Of a stretch of 64,000 nucleotides of DNA, positions 55,090 through 63,807 are shown piece after piece. The notes under the pieces were generated by a model. It was given only the letters and a program-made list of their open reading frames with translations. It made no database searches and was not told the origin of the DNA. Numbering within the stretch: position 1 is the first letter of the stretch; the number at the start of each line of letters is the position of its first letter. The DNA is from Nocardia speluncae NBRC 108251 (GTDB lineage: Bacteria > Actinomycetota > Actinomycetes > Mycobacteriales > Mycobacteriaceae). Position numbers and translations under genes: made by a program. The stretch covers positions 186,001 to 250,000 of the forward strand of contig NZ_BDBZ01000007.1 of the NCBI RefSeq assembly GCF_001613245.1, in the 5' to 3' direction.

Positions 55090-55342
55090 GCTCTGCCCTC
55101 GCCCCCGCGTCCGATCGGCCGCTTCGGTCCTGGTGAATATCTAAAGTGTGCCTCGGAATTGTTCGCAAGGCCAAGGAAACTGCGAGTTTCGTGGTTGCCG
55201 CGAAATAGCGTGTGAGGCAGACATTTCCGGACCAGACCTCGATTTCGCCCCGGTTGCCGGACTTCCGCGCCGGAACTCGGTTTCGCCGCGCTCCGGCATT
55301 GCGCACCAGCGCGGCGGCCCGCGCATCGCAGACTGGACGGTC
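55090..55342. promoter_or_regulatory. Divergent promoter region with palindrome GAAACTGCGAGTTTC
   Basis: A perfect 6-base inverted repeat with a 3-base spacer (GAAACT-GCG-AGTTTC, 55176-55190) lies in an AT-richer patch. On the minus strand TTGCGA (55163-55168) and TAGATA (55138-55143) could be the -35 and -10 of the SCO2524-type operon, with a 19-base spacer. The palindrome sits just upstream of them. Confidence 0.5.
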
Positions 55343-56923
55343 ATGGACCAGTTGGTGCTGACGTTCACGCTGCTGTTCGCCGCTGTCCTCGCCGAGGCGG
55401 TGGGCCGCCGGATCGGCGTGGCCTCCGCGGTGCTGATGACGCTGTTCGGCTGCGTGCTGGCACTGCTGCCGTTCGTGCCCCAGATCCGGGTGCCGCCGGA
55501 ACTGATCCTGCCGCTGGTGCTGCCGCCGCTGCTCTACGCTGCCGCCCGCCGCACCTCCTGGCGGCAGTTCGCGGAGAACTGGGAACCGATCGTGCTGCGT
55601 GCGGTGGGGTTGGTGATCGCCACCGTGGCGGCGGTCGCCGCTGTGTTCCACGCCTGGTACCCCGGTCTGCCGCTGGCCGCGGCCGTCGTGCTGGGTGCCA
55701 TGGTCGCGCCACCGGATCCCGTGGCCGCGACCGCATTGGCCGGGCGGCTCGGGTTACCGCGGCGGCTGGTGGTCGTACTCGGCGGCGAAGGGCTGTTCAA
55801 CGATGTCACCGCGATCGTGATCTATTCGGTCGCGATCGAGGCGGTGGTCACCGGTCATTTCTCGGCAGCGCACGCCGGCCTCGAATTCGTCGTCTCTGCC
55901 GTGGTGGCGGTCGCCGTCGGGCTGCTGCTCGGCATGCTGGGCAGCAAACTCACGGGATATCTCGCCGAGGCCAGCCGGCAGGTGGCGTTGAGTCTGCTGC
56001 TGCCCTTCGCGGCCTACGGGCTCGCTGAATCGTGGGGTGGCTCCGGTGTGCTGGCGGTCCTCGTGTGCGCCCTGTACCTGACCGACGCGGCGACCGAGTT
56101 CGGCGATACCGCCTACCGCATGGTGGGTGAATCGTTCTGGGATATCACCGAGCTGTTGATCAGCGGTTTCGCCTTCGGTCTCATCGGCCTCGAACTGAGC
56201 GCGGTACTGGCCGCCACCGGTGACGACTGGCCGCAGCTGGTCGCCGTCGCCGCCGCGGTGGTGGCTGTGGTCGTGGTCCTGCGGCTCATCTGGCTGACGG
56301 TGACCTGGTGGCTACGGGGCGCCTCATGGCACGACGAGGAGGCCGACGAGCCCTACACCTGGCGGGAAACCGTGGTCACCTGGTGGGCCGGTATGCGCGG
56401 TGTGGCGACCGTTGCGCTGGCGCTGGCCATTCCCTTGCTCACCGACGCGGGCGCCGATTTCCCCGGCCGCACCCAGATCCTGTTCATCGCGTTCGCGGTG
56501 GTGCTGTTCACCTTGCTCGTACAGGGTCCCACGCTGCCGCTGATCGTTCGGCTCACCGGTGTGCACGCCGATACCCGCGCCGAGCGCCGGCTGGAACGGC
56601 AGCTGTGGAAACGCGTCGTCGATGCGGAATTGGCCCGTCTCGAGGAGCTCGCCGCCTCCGAGGACATCCCGGTCGAACTCTACGAACGGTTACGAGAAGG
56701 CGTCCGGAAACGGATGGCCCGCGCCGATCCCGAAGCGGCCGACGAAGAGGCGCGGGCACTGGGCGAACGTGAGCAGCGAATGGCCGCCACCGTCAAACGG
56801 CTCAGGACCGAACTCGCCGAAGCAGGCCGGCGCGAAGCTCTGGCCGCGCGTCGCGAACCGGGAATGCCGCCCGACCTGGTGGACCGGGTCACCCGGCGAC
56901 TGGATCTGGGACCCGGCCGTTGA
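55343..56923 (+). CDS. CPA1 family Na+/H+ antiporter
   Basis: A 526-residue sodium (or potassium)/proton exchanger of the NhaP type with about 12 helices. The ion-site block VLGAMVAPPDPVAATALAGR and GGEGLFNDVTAIVIYSVAI contain the conserved Asp residues. The membrane part ends near residue 410. A C-terminal cytoplasmic tail of ~120 residues, rich in Glu, Arg and Ala, is probably coiled coil. I use ATG 55343 (MDQLVLTF); the frame extends upstream, but that sequence is not membrane-like. Confidence 0.9.
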   Translation: MDQLVLTFTLLFAAVLAEAVGRRIGVASAVLMTLFGCVLALLPFVPQIRVPPELILPLVLPPLLYAAARRTSWRQFAENWEPIVLRAVGLVIATVAAVAAVFHAWYPGLPLAAAVVLGAMVAPPDPVAATALAGRLGLPRRLVVVLGGEGLFNDVTAIVIYSVAIEAVVTGHFSAAHAGLEFVVSAVVAVAVGLLLGMLGSKLTGYLAEASRQVALSLLLPFAAYGLAESWGGSGVLAVLVCALYLTDAATEFGDTAYRMVGESFWDITELLISGFAFGLIGLELSAVLAATGDDWPQLVAVAAAVVAVVVVLRLIWLTVTWWLRGASWHDEEADEPYTWRETVVTWWAGMRGVATVALALAIPLLTDAGADFPGRTQILFIAFAVVLFTLLVQGPTLPLIVRLTGVHADTRAERRLERQLWKRVVDAELARLEELAASEDIPVELYERLREGVRKRMARADPEAADEEARALGEREQRMAATVKRLRTELAEAGRREALAARREPGMPPDLVDRVTRRLDLGPGR

Positions 56924-57104
56924 GCGGCAAACCGCCGCCGGACCGCGCGCGGCGGTGCCCATTGCCGGGACGACCGGCCAGGGCGTCGGCGAGTTCGTCC
57001 TTGCTGCTCTTCGGGCGGCCTCGTATCCCGCGCCGCCGTGCCTCGTTGTACAGCTTGGTCTGCTGCTGTGCGACCGTTGCCCACCGCGTCGCTGCGGCGA
57101 GATA
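56924..57104 (-). pseudogene. Remnant of a small SAP/LEM-like DNA-binding protein
   Basis: Read on the minus strand, an open stretch encodes QQQTKLYNEARRRGIRGR and then PKSSKDELADALAGRPG. This is the helix-extended-helix end found in many short actinobacterial proteins. In the frame no ATG, GTG or TTG occurs between the stop at 57105-57107 and the motif, and upstream homology is missing. It looks like the 3' end of a decayed gene, now between the antiporter and the MarR gene. Confidence 0.55.
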
Positions 57105-57140
57105 TCACGGATGGACGAGCGGCTCGCGGAAGCTGTGGCC

Positions 57141-57653
57141 TCAGCCGCCGGCCGGCCGCTGATCGTTCAGCGCGGTGTGGTGGTCACGCATTGCGGCGAC
57201 CACCTCCTGGAGTACGCGATGTGCGGCGCGTAGATCGTCGGTCGGCAGGGCGGTCATGGCGGCGCGAGTGCGCCCGCCGAGAGGGCCGAAGAATTCGCCG
57301 GCCACCGCCATCCCGTGGTCGGCGTAGTGCAGGAGTACTCGCCGGCGGTCGCGGGGATCCGTTTCCCGTTCGATGTGACCGGAAGCGATCATTCGCTCCA
57401 CCAGATACGTGATGGCAGCGGGGGACAGTCCCATGAGTTCGCGGAGTTGTCCCGCGGTGAGAGGGTGCCCTTCGGCGTCGGCGGTGGCGATATGCATGAG
57501 CGCACGGAAATCGGTACTGCGCAGCGCATGTGAACGGGCGAAGAGGTGGGCGATCTGCTCGGAGATCGCGGTGAGCGCGCGGATATCGGTGGCGATATCG
57601 GTCTCGGCGGAGATGCGCGCCGCGGTATCGGCCGTTTCGCCTGCTGGTGTCAC
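57141..57653 (-). CDS. MarR family regulator
   Basis: A 170-residue winged-helix repressor. The DNA-binding part is TAGQLRELMGLSPAAITYLV followed by ERMIASGHIERETDPRDRRR, the wing signature. It is divergent from the MMPL transporter, and the perfect palindrome between them is its likely operator. MarR proteins usually release DNA on binding small phenolics or drugs. The ligand is unknown. Confidence 0.88.
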   Translation of the reverse strand: MTPAGETADTAARISAETDIATDIRALTAISEQIAHLFARSHALRSTDFRALMHIATADAEGHPLTAGQLRELMGLSPAAITYLVERMIASGHIERETDPRDRRRVLLHYADHGMAVAGEFFGPLGGRTRAAMTALPTDDLRAAHRVLQEVVAAMRDHHTALNDQRPAGG

Positions 57654-57709
57654 GCTCGGGGGTCCTCCCTGTTCGATCGGCGCACCGAGTGTAGTCGAGT
57701 TTTGCTTAT

Positions 57710-57728
57710 TATTTCAGTTTCTGAAATA
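57710..57728. promoter_or_regulatory. Perfect 19-base palindrome, MarR operator candidate
   Basis: TATTTCAG-TTT-CTGAAATA: two exact 8-base arms and a 3-base spacer, centred in the 84-base gap between marR and mmpL. The site lies within 30 bases of the MMPL start, where a bound dimer would block transcription. Confidence 0.75.
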
Positions 57729-57737
57729 GTCGGCCGG

Positions 57738-59783
57738 GTGAATGCCTGGGAGCGCTATGCCGCACTGGCCACCGGCCGTCGATCGTGGTGGCTACTCGTC
57801 GCCGTCGTCCTCGCGGCCTGCGCGGCGATTCTCGGGGCCGGCAGCAACGACGACGCCGGCCGGGCGCCGACCTCGCTGCCGGAATCGTCGGAATCCGCGC
57901 GGGTGAAAGCGGCGGTAGCCGATTTCCCCGGTGGTGCGGACGCCCCGGTCATCATCGTCATCAGCCGGGCCGGCGGCGGCCCGCTCTCCCAAGCGGATCT
58001 CGCGGCGGCCGAGACGGCGGTCGGCCAGATCACGGGTACCGCAGCGGGCGGGTCCGGGCTCGTCCTCTCGCCCGACGGTGCGGCCGCGCTGGGGCGGGCG
58101 AGCGTATCGGCCGAACTGAGCGGTGAAACCCTCACCGAGGAGATCGACCGGCTCCGCGAGGTAGCGGCGCGGCAGACGCCGCCCGGCCTGGCCATGCAGA
58201 TAACCGGTGGTCCCGCGTTCGGCGCCGATATCGCCGATTCGTTCGCCGGCGCGGACATCACCTTGCTGGCGATCACTGCACTGGTGGTCACGCTGCTGCT
58301 GATCATCACCTACCGGTCCCCGGTGCTGTGGCTGGTTCCGCTGCTGGTGATCGGTCTCGCCGACCGGACTGCCATCGGGGTCGGTACCGCACTGGCCCGG
58401 CTCACCGGGTTGAGTTTCGACGGCTCCACCTCGGGCATCACCAGTGTTCTCGTCTTCGGTGCCGGGACGAATTACGCGTTGCTGCTGATCTCCCGTTATC
58501 GCGACGAACTGCACCGCCACCGCGACCACCGGCAGGCGCTGTACGAAGCGGTGCGCCGCGCCGGTCCGGCAATCCTGGCCAGCAATATCACCGTGGTCCT
58601 CGCGCTGTGCACCCTGCTGCTGGCGACGCTGCCGAACACTCGGTCGCTGGGTTTGATGGCCGCGGCCGGACTCCTGGTCGCCGTCGTATTCGTCCTGGTG
58701 GCGCTGCCGCCCGCGCTCGCACTGTGTGGCCGGAACGTGTTCTGGCCGTTCGTTCCTCGGTTGCGCACGGACGATATCACCGAGCGGGGCGTCTGGCATC
58801 GGATCGCAACCTGGGTGGTGGCTCGGCCGGTGGCCGTATCGTCGGCCGCGATCGTGGTCCTGCTCGGCTGCTGCGCCGGCCTTTTCGGTGTCTCCATCGG
58901 GTTGTCGCAGACCGAGCAATTCCGGGTCGAGGCGGAATCGGTCGACGGTTTCGACACCTTGGCCGCGCATTTCCCGTCCGGATCTTCGGATCCCACTATC
59001 GTGCTGGCCCGCCAGGGCACGGCCGACGAGGTGCGCCGGGCCCTGTCGACGGTTCCGTCCCTCTCGGCGGTGAACCCCGCCGGGACTCATGCGGGTACGG
59101 ACCGGTGGATGGTCACCCTCGACGCTGCCCCGGAATCGGCGCAGGCATTCGACACGATCGAGAAGATGCGCTCGGCGCTGGCCGGCGAGCCTGCGACCGA
59201 AGCGCTGGTCGGCGGCAGTGACGCGCAGGCCCTCGATACCCGCGATGCCGCCCGCGGCGATCAGTTCCTGGTCATCCCACTGATCCTGGTGGTGGTTTTC
59301 GCGGTGCTGCTGGTCTTGTTGCGCGCGGTACCCGCCGCCGTGCTGCTGATCGCTGTCACTGTGCTGAGTGCTCTCGCAGCCCTCGGGCTGGGCAGCCTGG
59401 TCGGCACCCATCTGTTCGGTTTCCCGGCATTGGATACCACGACGCCGTTGTTCGCCTTCCTCTTCCTGGTGGCGCTGGGCGTCGACTACACCATATTCCT
59501 GGTGACCCGGGCCCGCGAGGAAACTCCGGGCCACGGCACCGTCGGCGGTATGGTGCGCGCGGTTTCGGCGACCGGGGCGGTGATCACCAGTGCCGGCATC
59601 GTGCTCGCGGCGGTGTTCTGTGTTCTCGGGGTACTGCCGCTGATCACACTCACCCAGCTCGGCATCATCGTCGGTATCGGCATCGTGCTGGATACGTTCC
59701 TGGTGCGCACGGTGGTCATCCCGGCGTTGTTCACCGTTGCCGGCCCGAAGGTGTGGTGGCCGAACACGCTCGCGCACAAGTGA
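57738..59783 (+). CDS. MMPL/RND family membrane transporter
   Basis: A 681-residue MmpL/YdfJ-type exporter with about 12 helices and two large extracytoplasmic loops. The paired RND motifs are GAGTNYALLLISRYRDEL near residue 245 and LVALGVDYTIFLVTRAREE near 590, both typical of proton-driven MMPL proteins. It starts at GTG 57738, ten bases after the palindrome. Export of a lipid, siderophore or drug is possible; the MarR neighbour favours drug export. Confidence 0.9.
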   Translation: MNAWERYAALATGRRSWWLLVAVVLAACAAILGAGSNDDAGRAPTSLPESSESARVKAAVADFPGGADAPVIIVISRAGGGPLSQADLAAAETAVGQITGTAAGGSGLVLSPDGAAALGRASVSAELSGETLTEEIDRLREVAARQTPPGLAMQITGGPAFGADIADSFAGADITLLAITALVVTLLLIITYRSPVLWLVPLLVIGLADRTAIGVGTALARLTGLSFDGSTSGITSVLVFGAGTNYALLLISRYRDELHRHRDHRQALYEAVRRAGPAILASNITVVLALCTLLLATLPNTRSLGLMAAAGLLVAVVFVLVALPPALALCGRNVFWPFVPRLRTDDITERGVWHRIATWVVARPVAVSSAAIVVLLGCCAGLFGVSIGLSQTEQFRVEAESVDGFDTLAAHFPSGSSDPTIVLARQGTADEVRRALSTVPSLSAVNPAGTHAGTDRWMVTLDAAPESAQAFDTIEKMRSALAGEPATEALVGGSDAQALDTRDAARGDQFLVIPLILVVVFAVLLVLLRAVPAAVLLIAVTVLSALAALGLGSLVGTHLFGFPALDTTTPLFAFLFLVALGVDYTIFLVTRAREETPGHGTVGGMVRAVSATGAVITSAGIVLAAVFCVLGVLPLITLTQLGIIVGIGIVLDTFLVRTVVIPALFTVAGPKVWWPNTLAHK

Positions 59784-59794
59784 AACAGACCCGA

Positions 59795-59827
59795 TTGACA
59801 CCAGCGAAATAGGCAAGGCTAACCTGG
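59795..59827 (+). promoter_or_regulatory. Iron box (IdeR/DtxR site) overlapping a promoter
   Basis: ATAGGCAAGGCTAACCTGG at 59809-59827 agrees with the IdeR/DtxR consensus TTAGGTTAGGCTAACCTAA at 14 of 19 positions, including the whole AGGCTAACCT core. TTGACA stands at 59795-59800, and TAACCT at 59820-59825 could be the -10, inside the box. This predicts repression by iron-loaded IdeR of the gene that starts at 59905. Confidence 0.8.
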
Positions 59828-59904
59828 GTGGCGTTGCGGGTGGCCCGGTGCCGGCCCAACGGTCTATTCGCTGCTGTACTGGGCGACCGGTGAAAGAAGG
59901 ACAT

Positions 59905-60405
59905 ATGCTGACCGTCCACGAAAACGGTGTACCGCTGAACATCTCGTATGCCGACCTCATGAAGTACCACGGCCCCGGGTTCCCCGGCGGAGTCGCCCAC
60001 GCCTACTGCGCCATGCAGCAGGCCCTCGCAGTGCTCGGCGAGGTCGAACGCCGTGAGGTCGCCGTCCGCACCGCTTTCCCCGGGCCGGGTGGCCGGGACG
60101 CCATCGAGATGACGCTGCGGGCCGTCACGGGAGACCGCTTCACCGTCGACTCCGAACTCGCCGCGACTTCCCGGGGAACCACTCTCGCCCGGTATGTCTG
60201 GGAATTCGGCTACCGCGGCAGGACTGTGCGGGTGCAATTGCGCGATGCGGGATTCGTCACCGACGAGTTCATCGCACTCGGCGCGAAAACCGGCCGGACC
60301 TCCGAAGACGAAGCGCGGCTGACGGTGCTCAAGCAGGAGATGGCCGAACGGCTGCTGAATGCGGCCGTGGGTGAGGTCTACGAGGAGGTTGCGGCCACAC
60401 TCTGA
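59905..60405 (+). CDS. Iron-regulated FmdE-like protein
   Basis: A 166-residue protein of no known function. The pattern KYHGPGFPGGVAHAYCAMQQ followed about 35 residues later by PGGRDAIEMTLRAVTGDRFT resembles FmdE (formylmethanofuran dehydrogenase subunit E) domains (HGHLCPG and then a NDACGVDA-type block), but the FmdE cysteines are absent. This is an inference from pattern alone. The iron box 80 bases upstream suggests a role when iron is scarce. ATG 59905 has AGAAGGA upstream. Confidence 0.55.
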   Translation: MLTVHENGVPLNISYADLMKYHGPGFPGGVAHAYCAMQQALAVLGEVERREVAVRTAFPGPGGRDAIEMTLRAVTGDRFTVDSELAATSRGTTLARYVWEFGYRGRTVRVQLRDAGFVTDEFIALGAKTGRTSEDEARLTVLKQEMAERLLNAAVGEVYEEVAATL

Positions 60406-60515
60406 ACGGCGACGACCGGGCCGGCGCGCGGTGCGCCGGGGGAGCGGCGACGTTTTCCCCGGAGCCCACCCGGGTAAGCCGTGACAGTCGTCCGGTTGTG
60501 GAAGGAGGGCCGCCG

Positions 60516-60887
60516 ATGGCTGCCGAAGGTGTCGAGGGTTTGCGTACAGTCGTTCTGGACTGCCCGGACCCGGGGAAATTGGCCGAGTTCTACCTCGCCC
60601 TGCTCGGCGGGGAGATAGTCCGGCCGGAAAGCGACGACACCTGGGTGGCGATGGCCGACCCACAGGGCCGCCGCCTCGCCTTCCAACTCTGCCCGCAGTA
60701 CCGGCCGCCGCAGTTCCCCGACCCGACGGGATCTCAGCAGGTCCATCTCGATATCCGGGTCAGCGATGTGGAGGTCGCCGAACCCGCAGTGCTCGCTCTC
60801 GGCGCCACCCTCATCCAGACCGCGGATACATTCCGGGTGTACACAGACCCGGTGGGGCATACGTTCTGCTTGGTCTGGCTCGAGTAA
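60516..60887 (+). CDS. VOC family (glyoxalase-like) protein
   Basis: A 123-residue vicinal-oxygen-chelate protein with two beta-alpha-beta-beta-beta repeats. Blocks TVVLDCPDPGKLAEFYLALL, QQVHLDIRVSDVEVAEPAVL and the closing YTDPVGHTFCLVWLE are typical of the 'glyoxalase-like' group, whose substrates are mostly unknown. ATG 60516 follows GGAGG at seven bases. A strong hairpin ends the gene. Confidence 0.85.
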   Translation: MAAEGVEGLRTVVLDCPDPGKLAEFYLALLGGEIVRPESDDTWVAMADPQGRRLAFQLCPQYRPPQFPDPTGSQQVHLDIRVSDVEVAEPAVLALGATLIQTADTFRVYTDPVGHTFCLVWLE

Positions 60888-60975
60888 CCGCGTGTCCGGA
60901 GCGGCAGCCGTGGCACGGTCTGTGCCGACAGAACGTTTGTGACACGGCCCGCGCCCGACAGTTCCGTTCCGGCAA

Positions 60976-61018
60976 AGCAGAATGCCCGGGCATGCCGACC
61001 ATGCTCGGGCATTCTGCT
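60976..61018. terminator. Strong bidirectional hairpin between VOC and DoxX-like genes
   Basis: A 19-base stem with a single G-U pair and a 5-base loop (CCGAC) lies eight bases beyond the DoxX-like stop on one side and 88 bases beyond the VOC stop on the other. It can end both convergent transcripts. Confidence 0.88.
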
Positions 61019-61025
61019 CGTCGAC

Positions 61026-62225
61026 TCAGCGGTGTTTCGCGGCGTCCGCCCGCCCCTTCCGGTAGGCCTTCTCCAGTTGCGCCCGCTGTTTCTTCAGCTG
61101 GGCGCGCTGCTCCTTCGCGGCGGCGCCCAGTTCGCCACGCCGGTTCTTCGAATAGTCGGCGAGACCGGCCGCCCGCTTCTTGGCGGCCTCGGTCAACTCC
61201 GGTCCCTTGGTATGGGCGGTGCCGGCGAGTTCGCTGCCGCGATGTTTCGCGGCCTCCGCGACTTCCTCACCCCGGTGCCTCGCGGTATCGGCCAGTTCCG
61301 CCGCTCGCTGCTTCGCCGTTTCGGCCCATACCGGGCCCCGGGCCTGCGCGGTATCGGCGAGTTCGCTGCCCCGCTGTTTCGCGATACCGCCGATCTCGGT
61401 GGCGCGACTCTTGGCTGCTTCGGTCCACCCGGGTCCGCGGGTCTGCACGGTATCGGCCAGTTCGCTGCCGCGATGTTTCGCGGTCTCCGCCAGCTCGCTG
61501 CCCCGGTGCTTGGCGATATCCGCCCATTCGGACCCGCGATGTTTGGCCGCCTCGGCCCAATCCGGGCCGCGCTCGCGGGTTATCTCGGCCAGCTCGGCCC
61601 CCTTACCGGCGACGGTGCCCGCCAGCTCCTGCCCGCGGGTCGCCGCGGTTCCCGCGAACTCCTGGCCGCGCTCCGCTGCCTGCTGTAATTGGTGGCGTAC
61701 CGCTTCACCGGACCCGTGACGCCCCGACGCCCCGACCGGCAGCGCTGTGCCTACCGTGGCCGCGGCTTTACGGGCCGCCCGCCGGCCCCGCCAGCCCAGT
61801 GACGGTTTGCCCGCGGTATCCGCCGCGGCGATCATCAGCCCACCCAGCAGGCCCATATCTTTCAGGAAAGCGGTCCGCTTCGCGGCCTTGCGGGCGGGGT
61901 CGGTTTCGGCCCAGAAATTCTGTTCGGTGACCGTCGCGGGGACCACGGTCACCGCGAGGGCCAGCGCCGCGGGCCGGGGCGCCTTCCCCAGTGCCAGCAG
62001 CGTGCCGCCCGCGATCTGGACGGCCGCCGTCACCTTGACCAGCGTATCCGGGTCGGCGGGAAGCGACGATGCGATATTCGACGGCAGTGATTCCTGCCCC
62101 TTCACCACCAGGTTCGACGCTTCCTGTACCCGTGATTGCGGATGCATCAGGGTTTCGACGCCGTTCGCGACGAACGTACTCGCCAGCAGCGGCCGGGCAA
62201 GCCGACGTATCAGCATGGTATGCAT
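61026..62225 (-). CDS. DoxX-like membrane protein fused to 11-residue repeats
   Basis: A 399-residue protein. Residues 1-150 are a DoxX-type unit with about four short membrane helices (RPLLASTFVANGVETLM, ALALAVTVVPATV, MGLLGGLMIAAADTAG). From residue 186 to 372 there are seventeen 11-residue units of the form RGSELAETAKH; the end is a Lys/Arg-rich helix. The repeats predict a long amphipathic helix like that of LEA proteins or apolipoproteins. MHTM offers two possible starts (62225, 62216). Confidence 0.8.
   Translation of the reverse strand: MHTMLIRRLARPLLASTFVANGVETLMHPQSRVQEASNLVVKGQESLPSNIASSLPADPDTLVKVTAAVQIAGGTLLALGKAPRPAALALAVTVVPATVTEQNFWAETDPARKAAKRTAFLKDMGLLGGLMIAAADTAGKPSLGWRGRRAARKAAATVGTALPVGASGRHGSGEAVRHQLQQAAERGQEFAGTAATRGQELAGTVAGKGAELAEITRERGPDWAEAAKHRGSEWADIAKHRGSELAETAKHRGSELADTVQTRGPGWTEAAKSRATEIGGIAKQRGSELADTAQARGPVWAETAKQRAAELADTARHRGEEVAEAAKHRGSELAGTAHTKGPELTEAAKKRAAGLADYSKNRRGELGAAAKEQRAQLKKQRAQLEKAYRKGRADAAKHR
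61110..61670 (-). repeat. Seventeen 33-base coding repeats (11-residue units)
   Basis: The consensus unit is RGSELAETAKH, with RG, E/D at position 4, L/W at 5, A at 6 and a basic end most constant. All units keep frame and length exactly. Variation at the DNA level shows that the array is old or under selection and not a recent tandem expansion. Confidence 0.85.
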
Positions 62226-62683
62226 CCCTTTCCTCGGTGTATCGCATCTGTCACAGCCGGAAACCAGGGGAGGTTGCCCAGCGTACTGGCGATCTACCCG
62301 GCATTCGGTGCGGGAAACAGGGTGGCCACGTGCGTGTCGCGGGGTGCGGTCCCCTGGAGATCCGGCGCCGAGGTGGTGTGGTCGACGTCACATACGCGGC
62401 CCGCTACCGGACGTGGTGTCCGGATGATTCCGGAATCGCCTGGTGCGCTGTGAGTTTCCGAGAGTGCGATTCGGCCGGGCCGGAGGGGGCCCCGGATACC
62501 TGTCCGACACCTGGATGCCGGCTCCGGCGCAACTGTCTACCCTCGGGACCAGCGCAATCGCCGTTGCGGTCGCGGCACACCGGTCGGCGCGCCGCAGGGG
62601 ACACGCTGTCGCCGGGTATAGCCGGCCGCCGGGGAGCGACCACATCCGGAAACCATTTCTGTGATCGGAAGGACGCACCACAA
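62226..62683. other. 458-base region before the nitroreductase gene
   Basis: I see no supported gene, hairpin or operator. It should contain divergent promoters for the DoxX-like and nitroreductase genes. No DosR-type box is visible. Confidence 0.5.
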
Positions 62684-63652
62684 ATGTTCGCCGCGACCCC
62701 GGATCGTGAGGCCATCGATATCGCCCTCGGTCTCGCCGTCCGAGCTCCGTCCGTCCACAACACCCAGCCGTGGCGGTGGCGGCTGACTCCCGCCGGGATC
62801 CAGCTCTTCGCCGATCCCACTCGCCACTTGACCGCCACCGATCCCTACCGGCGGGCCCTGGTTATCAGCTGCGGCGCAGCGCTGCACCATCTGCGGACAG
62901 CCCTGGCCGCGCTCAGCTGGGCGACCAGTGTGGAGTACTGCCCGGATCCCGCCGATGCCGATCTCCTCGCCACGGTGCATACCGCCCGGCAACGTCCTTC
63001 CAGCGCCCAGATCGAGCAGGCCGCCGCTATCCTCCTGCGGCGCACCGACCGCCGCCGCTACCTGCCCCGCCCGATTCCCACCGGGCATATCCGCGCACTC
63101 GCCGGCCAGGTATCCGCCTATGGCGCCGCGGTCCGGCAGGTCCCGGATCCGCTTCTTCCACGTCTGGCCGAACCCATGCGCCACGCCGCCGAACTACACG
63201 GCGCCGACCCCGGCTATCAGGCGGAGATCGCCCGCTGGAGCGGTGCGGGCCGCGCTGCCGACGGCGTTCCTTCCCGTAATGCCCCCGCACCCCGCCCGAC
63301 CGGCGAAATCCCGGTGCGCAGTTTCGCCGAGCCTGCGCTCCCGGACCCCGCCGACGCGCCCGACGGGGCCCAATGGCTGGTCCTGGGCACCCCGTATGAC
63401 GATCGCCGCGCCCAGTTGCGTGCCGGCGAAGCAATCAGCGCACTGCTGCTGACCGCGACCGGATTCGGCCTGGCGACGAGTCTGCAGACCGAACCCCTCG
63501 GCATGCCCGACTTCCGTCGGGCGATCCGCACCGGCCTCCTGTACGACTGCGCCTACCCGCAGGCTATGGTCCGCGTCGGATGGGCTGCCGGCAGTTCCGC
63601 ACCCCTGGCCGAAACCCCTCGCCGCCCGGTGGCGGACGTCATGGCCGCCTGA
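62684..63652 (+). CDS. Acg-family FMN-binding nitroreductase-like protein
   Basis: A 322-residue protein of the Acg group, a twin-half nitroreductase relative. LAVRAPSVHNTQPWRWRLTP (residues 15-34) is the signature, and QLRAGEAISALLLTATGFGL begins the second half. In mycobacteria Acg proteins belong to the DosR dormancy regulon, bind FMN and lack classical nitroreductase activity. A GGAAGGA lies 13 bases before ATG 62684, a wide spacing. No DosR box was found here. Confidence 0.85.
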   Translation: MFAATPDREAIDIALGLAVRAPSVHNTQPWRWRLTPAGIQLFADPTRHLTATDPYRRALVISCGAALHHLRTALAALSWATSVEYCPDPADADLLATVHTARQRPSSAQIEQAAAILLRRTDRRRYLPRPIPTGHIRALAGQVSAYGAAVRQVPDPLLPRLAEPMRHAAELHGADPGYQAEIARWSGAGRAADGVPSRNAPAPRPTGEIPVRSFAEPALPDPADAPDGAQWLVLGTPYDDRRAQLRAGEAISALLLTATGFGLATSLQTEPLGMPDFRRAIRTGLLYDCAYPQAMVRVGWAAGSSAPLAETPRRPVADVMAA

Positions 63653-63807
63653 CCGGCCATCCGCTTTCGTCGGCCGCTGGTGCCACGGCGACGCCGCCGA
63701 CGCTGTCGGCATATCTGTGCCGATACCTGGATATGCGCATTCAACCATTGATTCGTATGCGGTGAACTACTGCCGAAATTGTCGGACGCTGGTGCCAAAC
63801 TCGTGCG

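Noticed and set aside
57792..59960. A 722-codon minus-strand frame opposite the MMPL gene
   Set aside because: Low-complexity Arg/Gln/Asp/Gly product with no domain; it is the mirror of the RND transporter.
61110..61670. CRISPR array suspected from evenly spaced repeats
   Set aside because: The repeats are contiguous 33-base coding units without unique spacers and keep one reading frame.
62226..62683. DosR/DevR box before the Acg-like gene
   Set aside because: No GGGAC...GTCCC type palindrome is visible, although Acg genes of mycobacteria are DosR-controlled.
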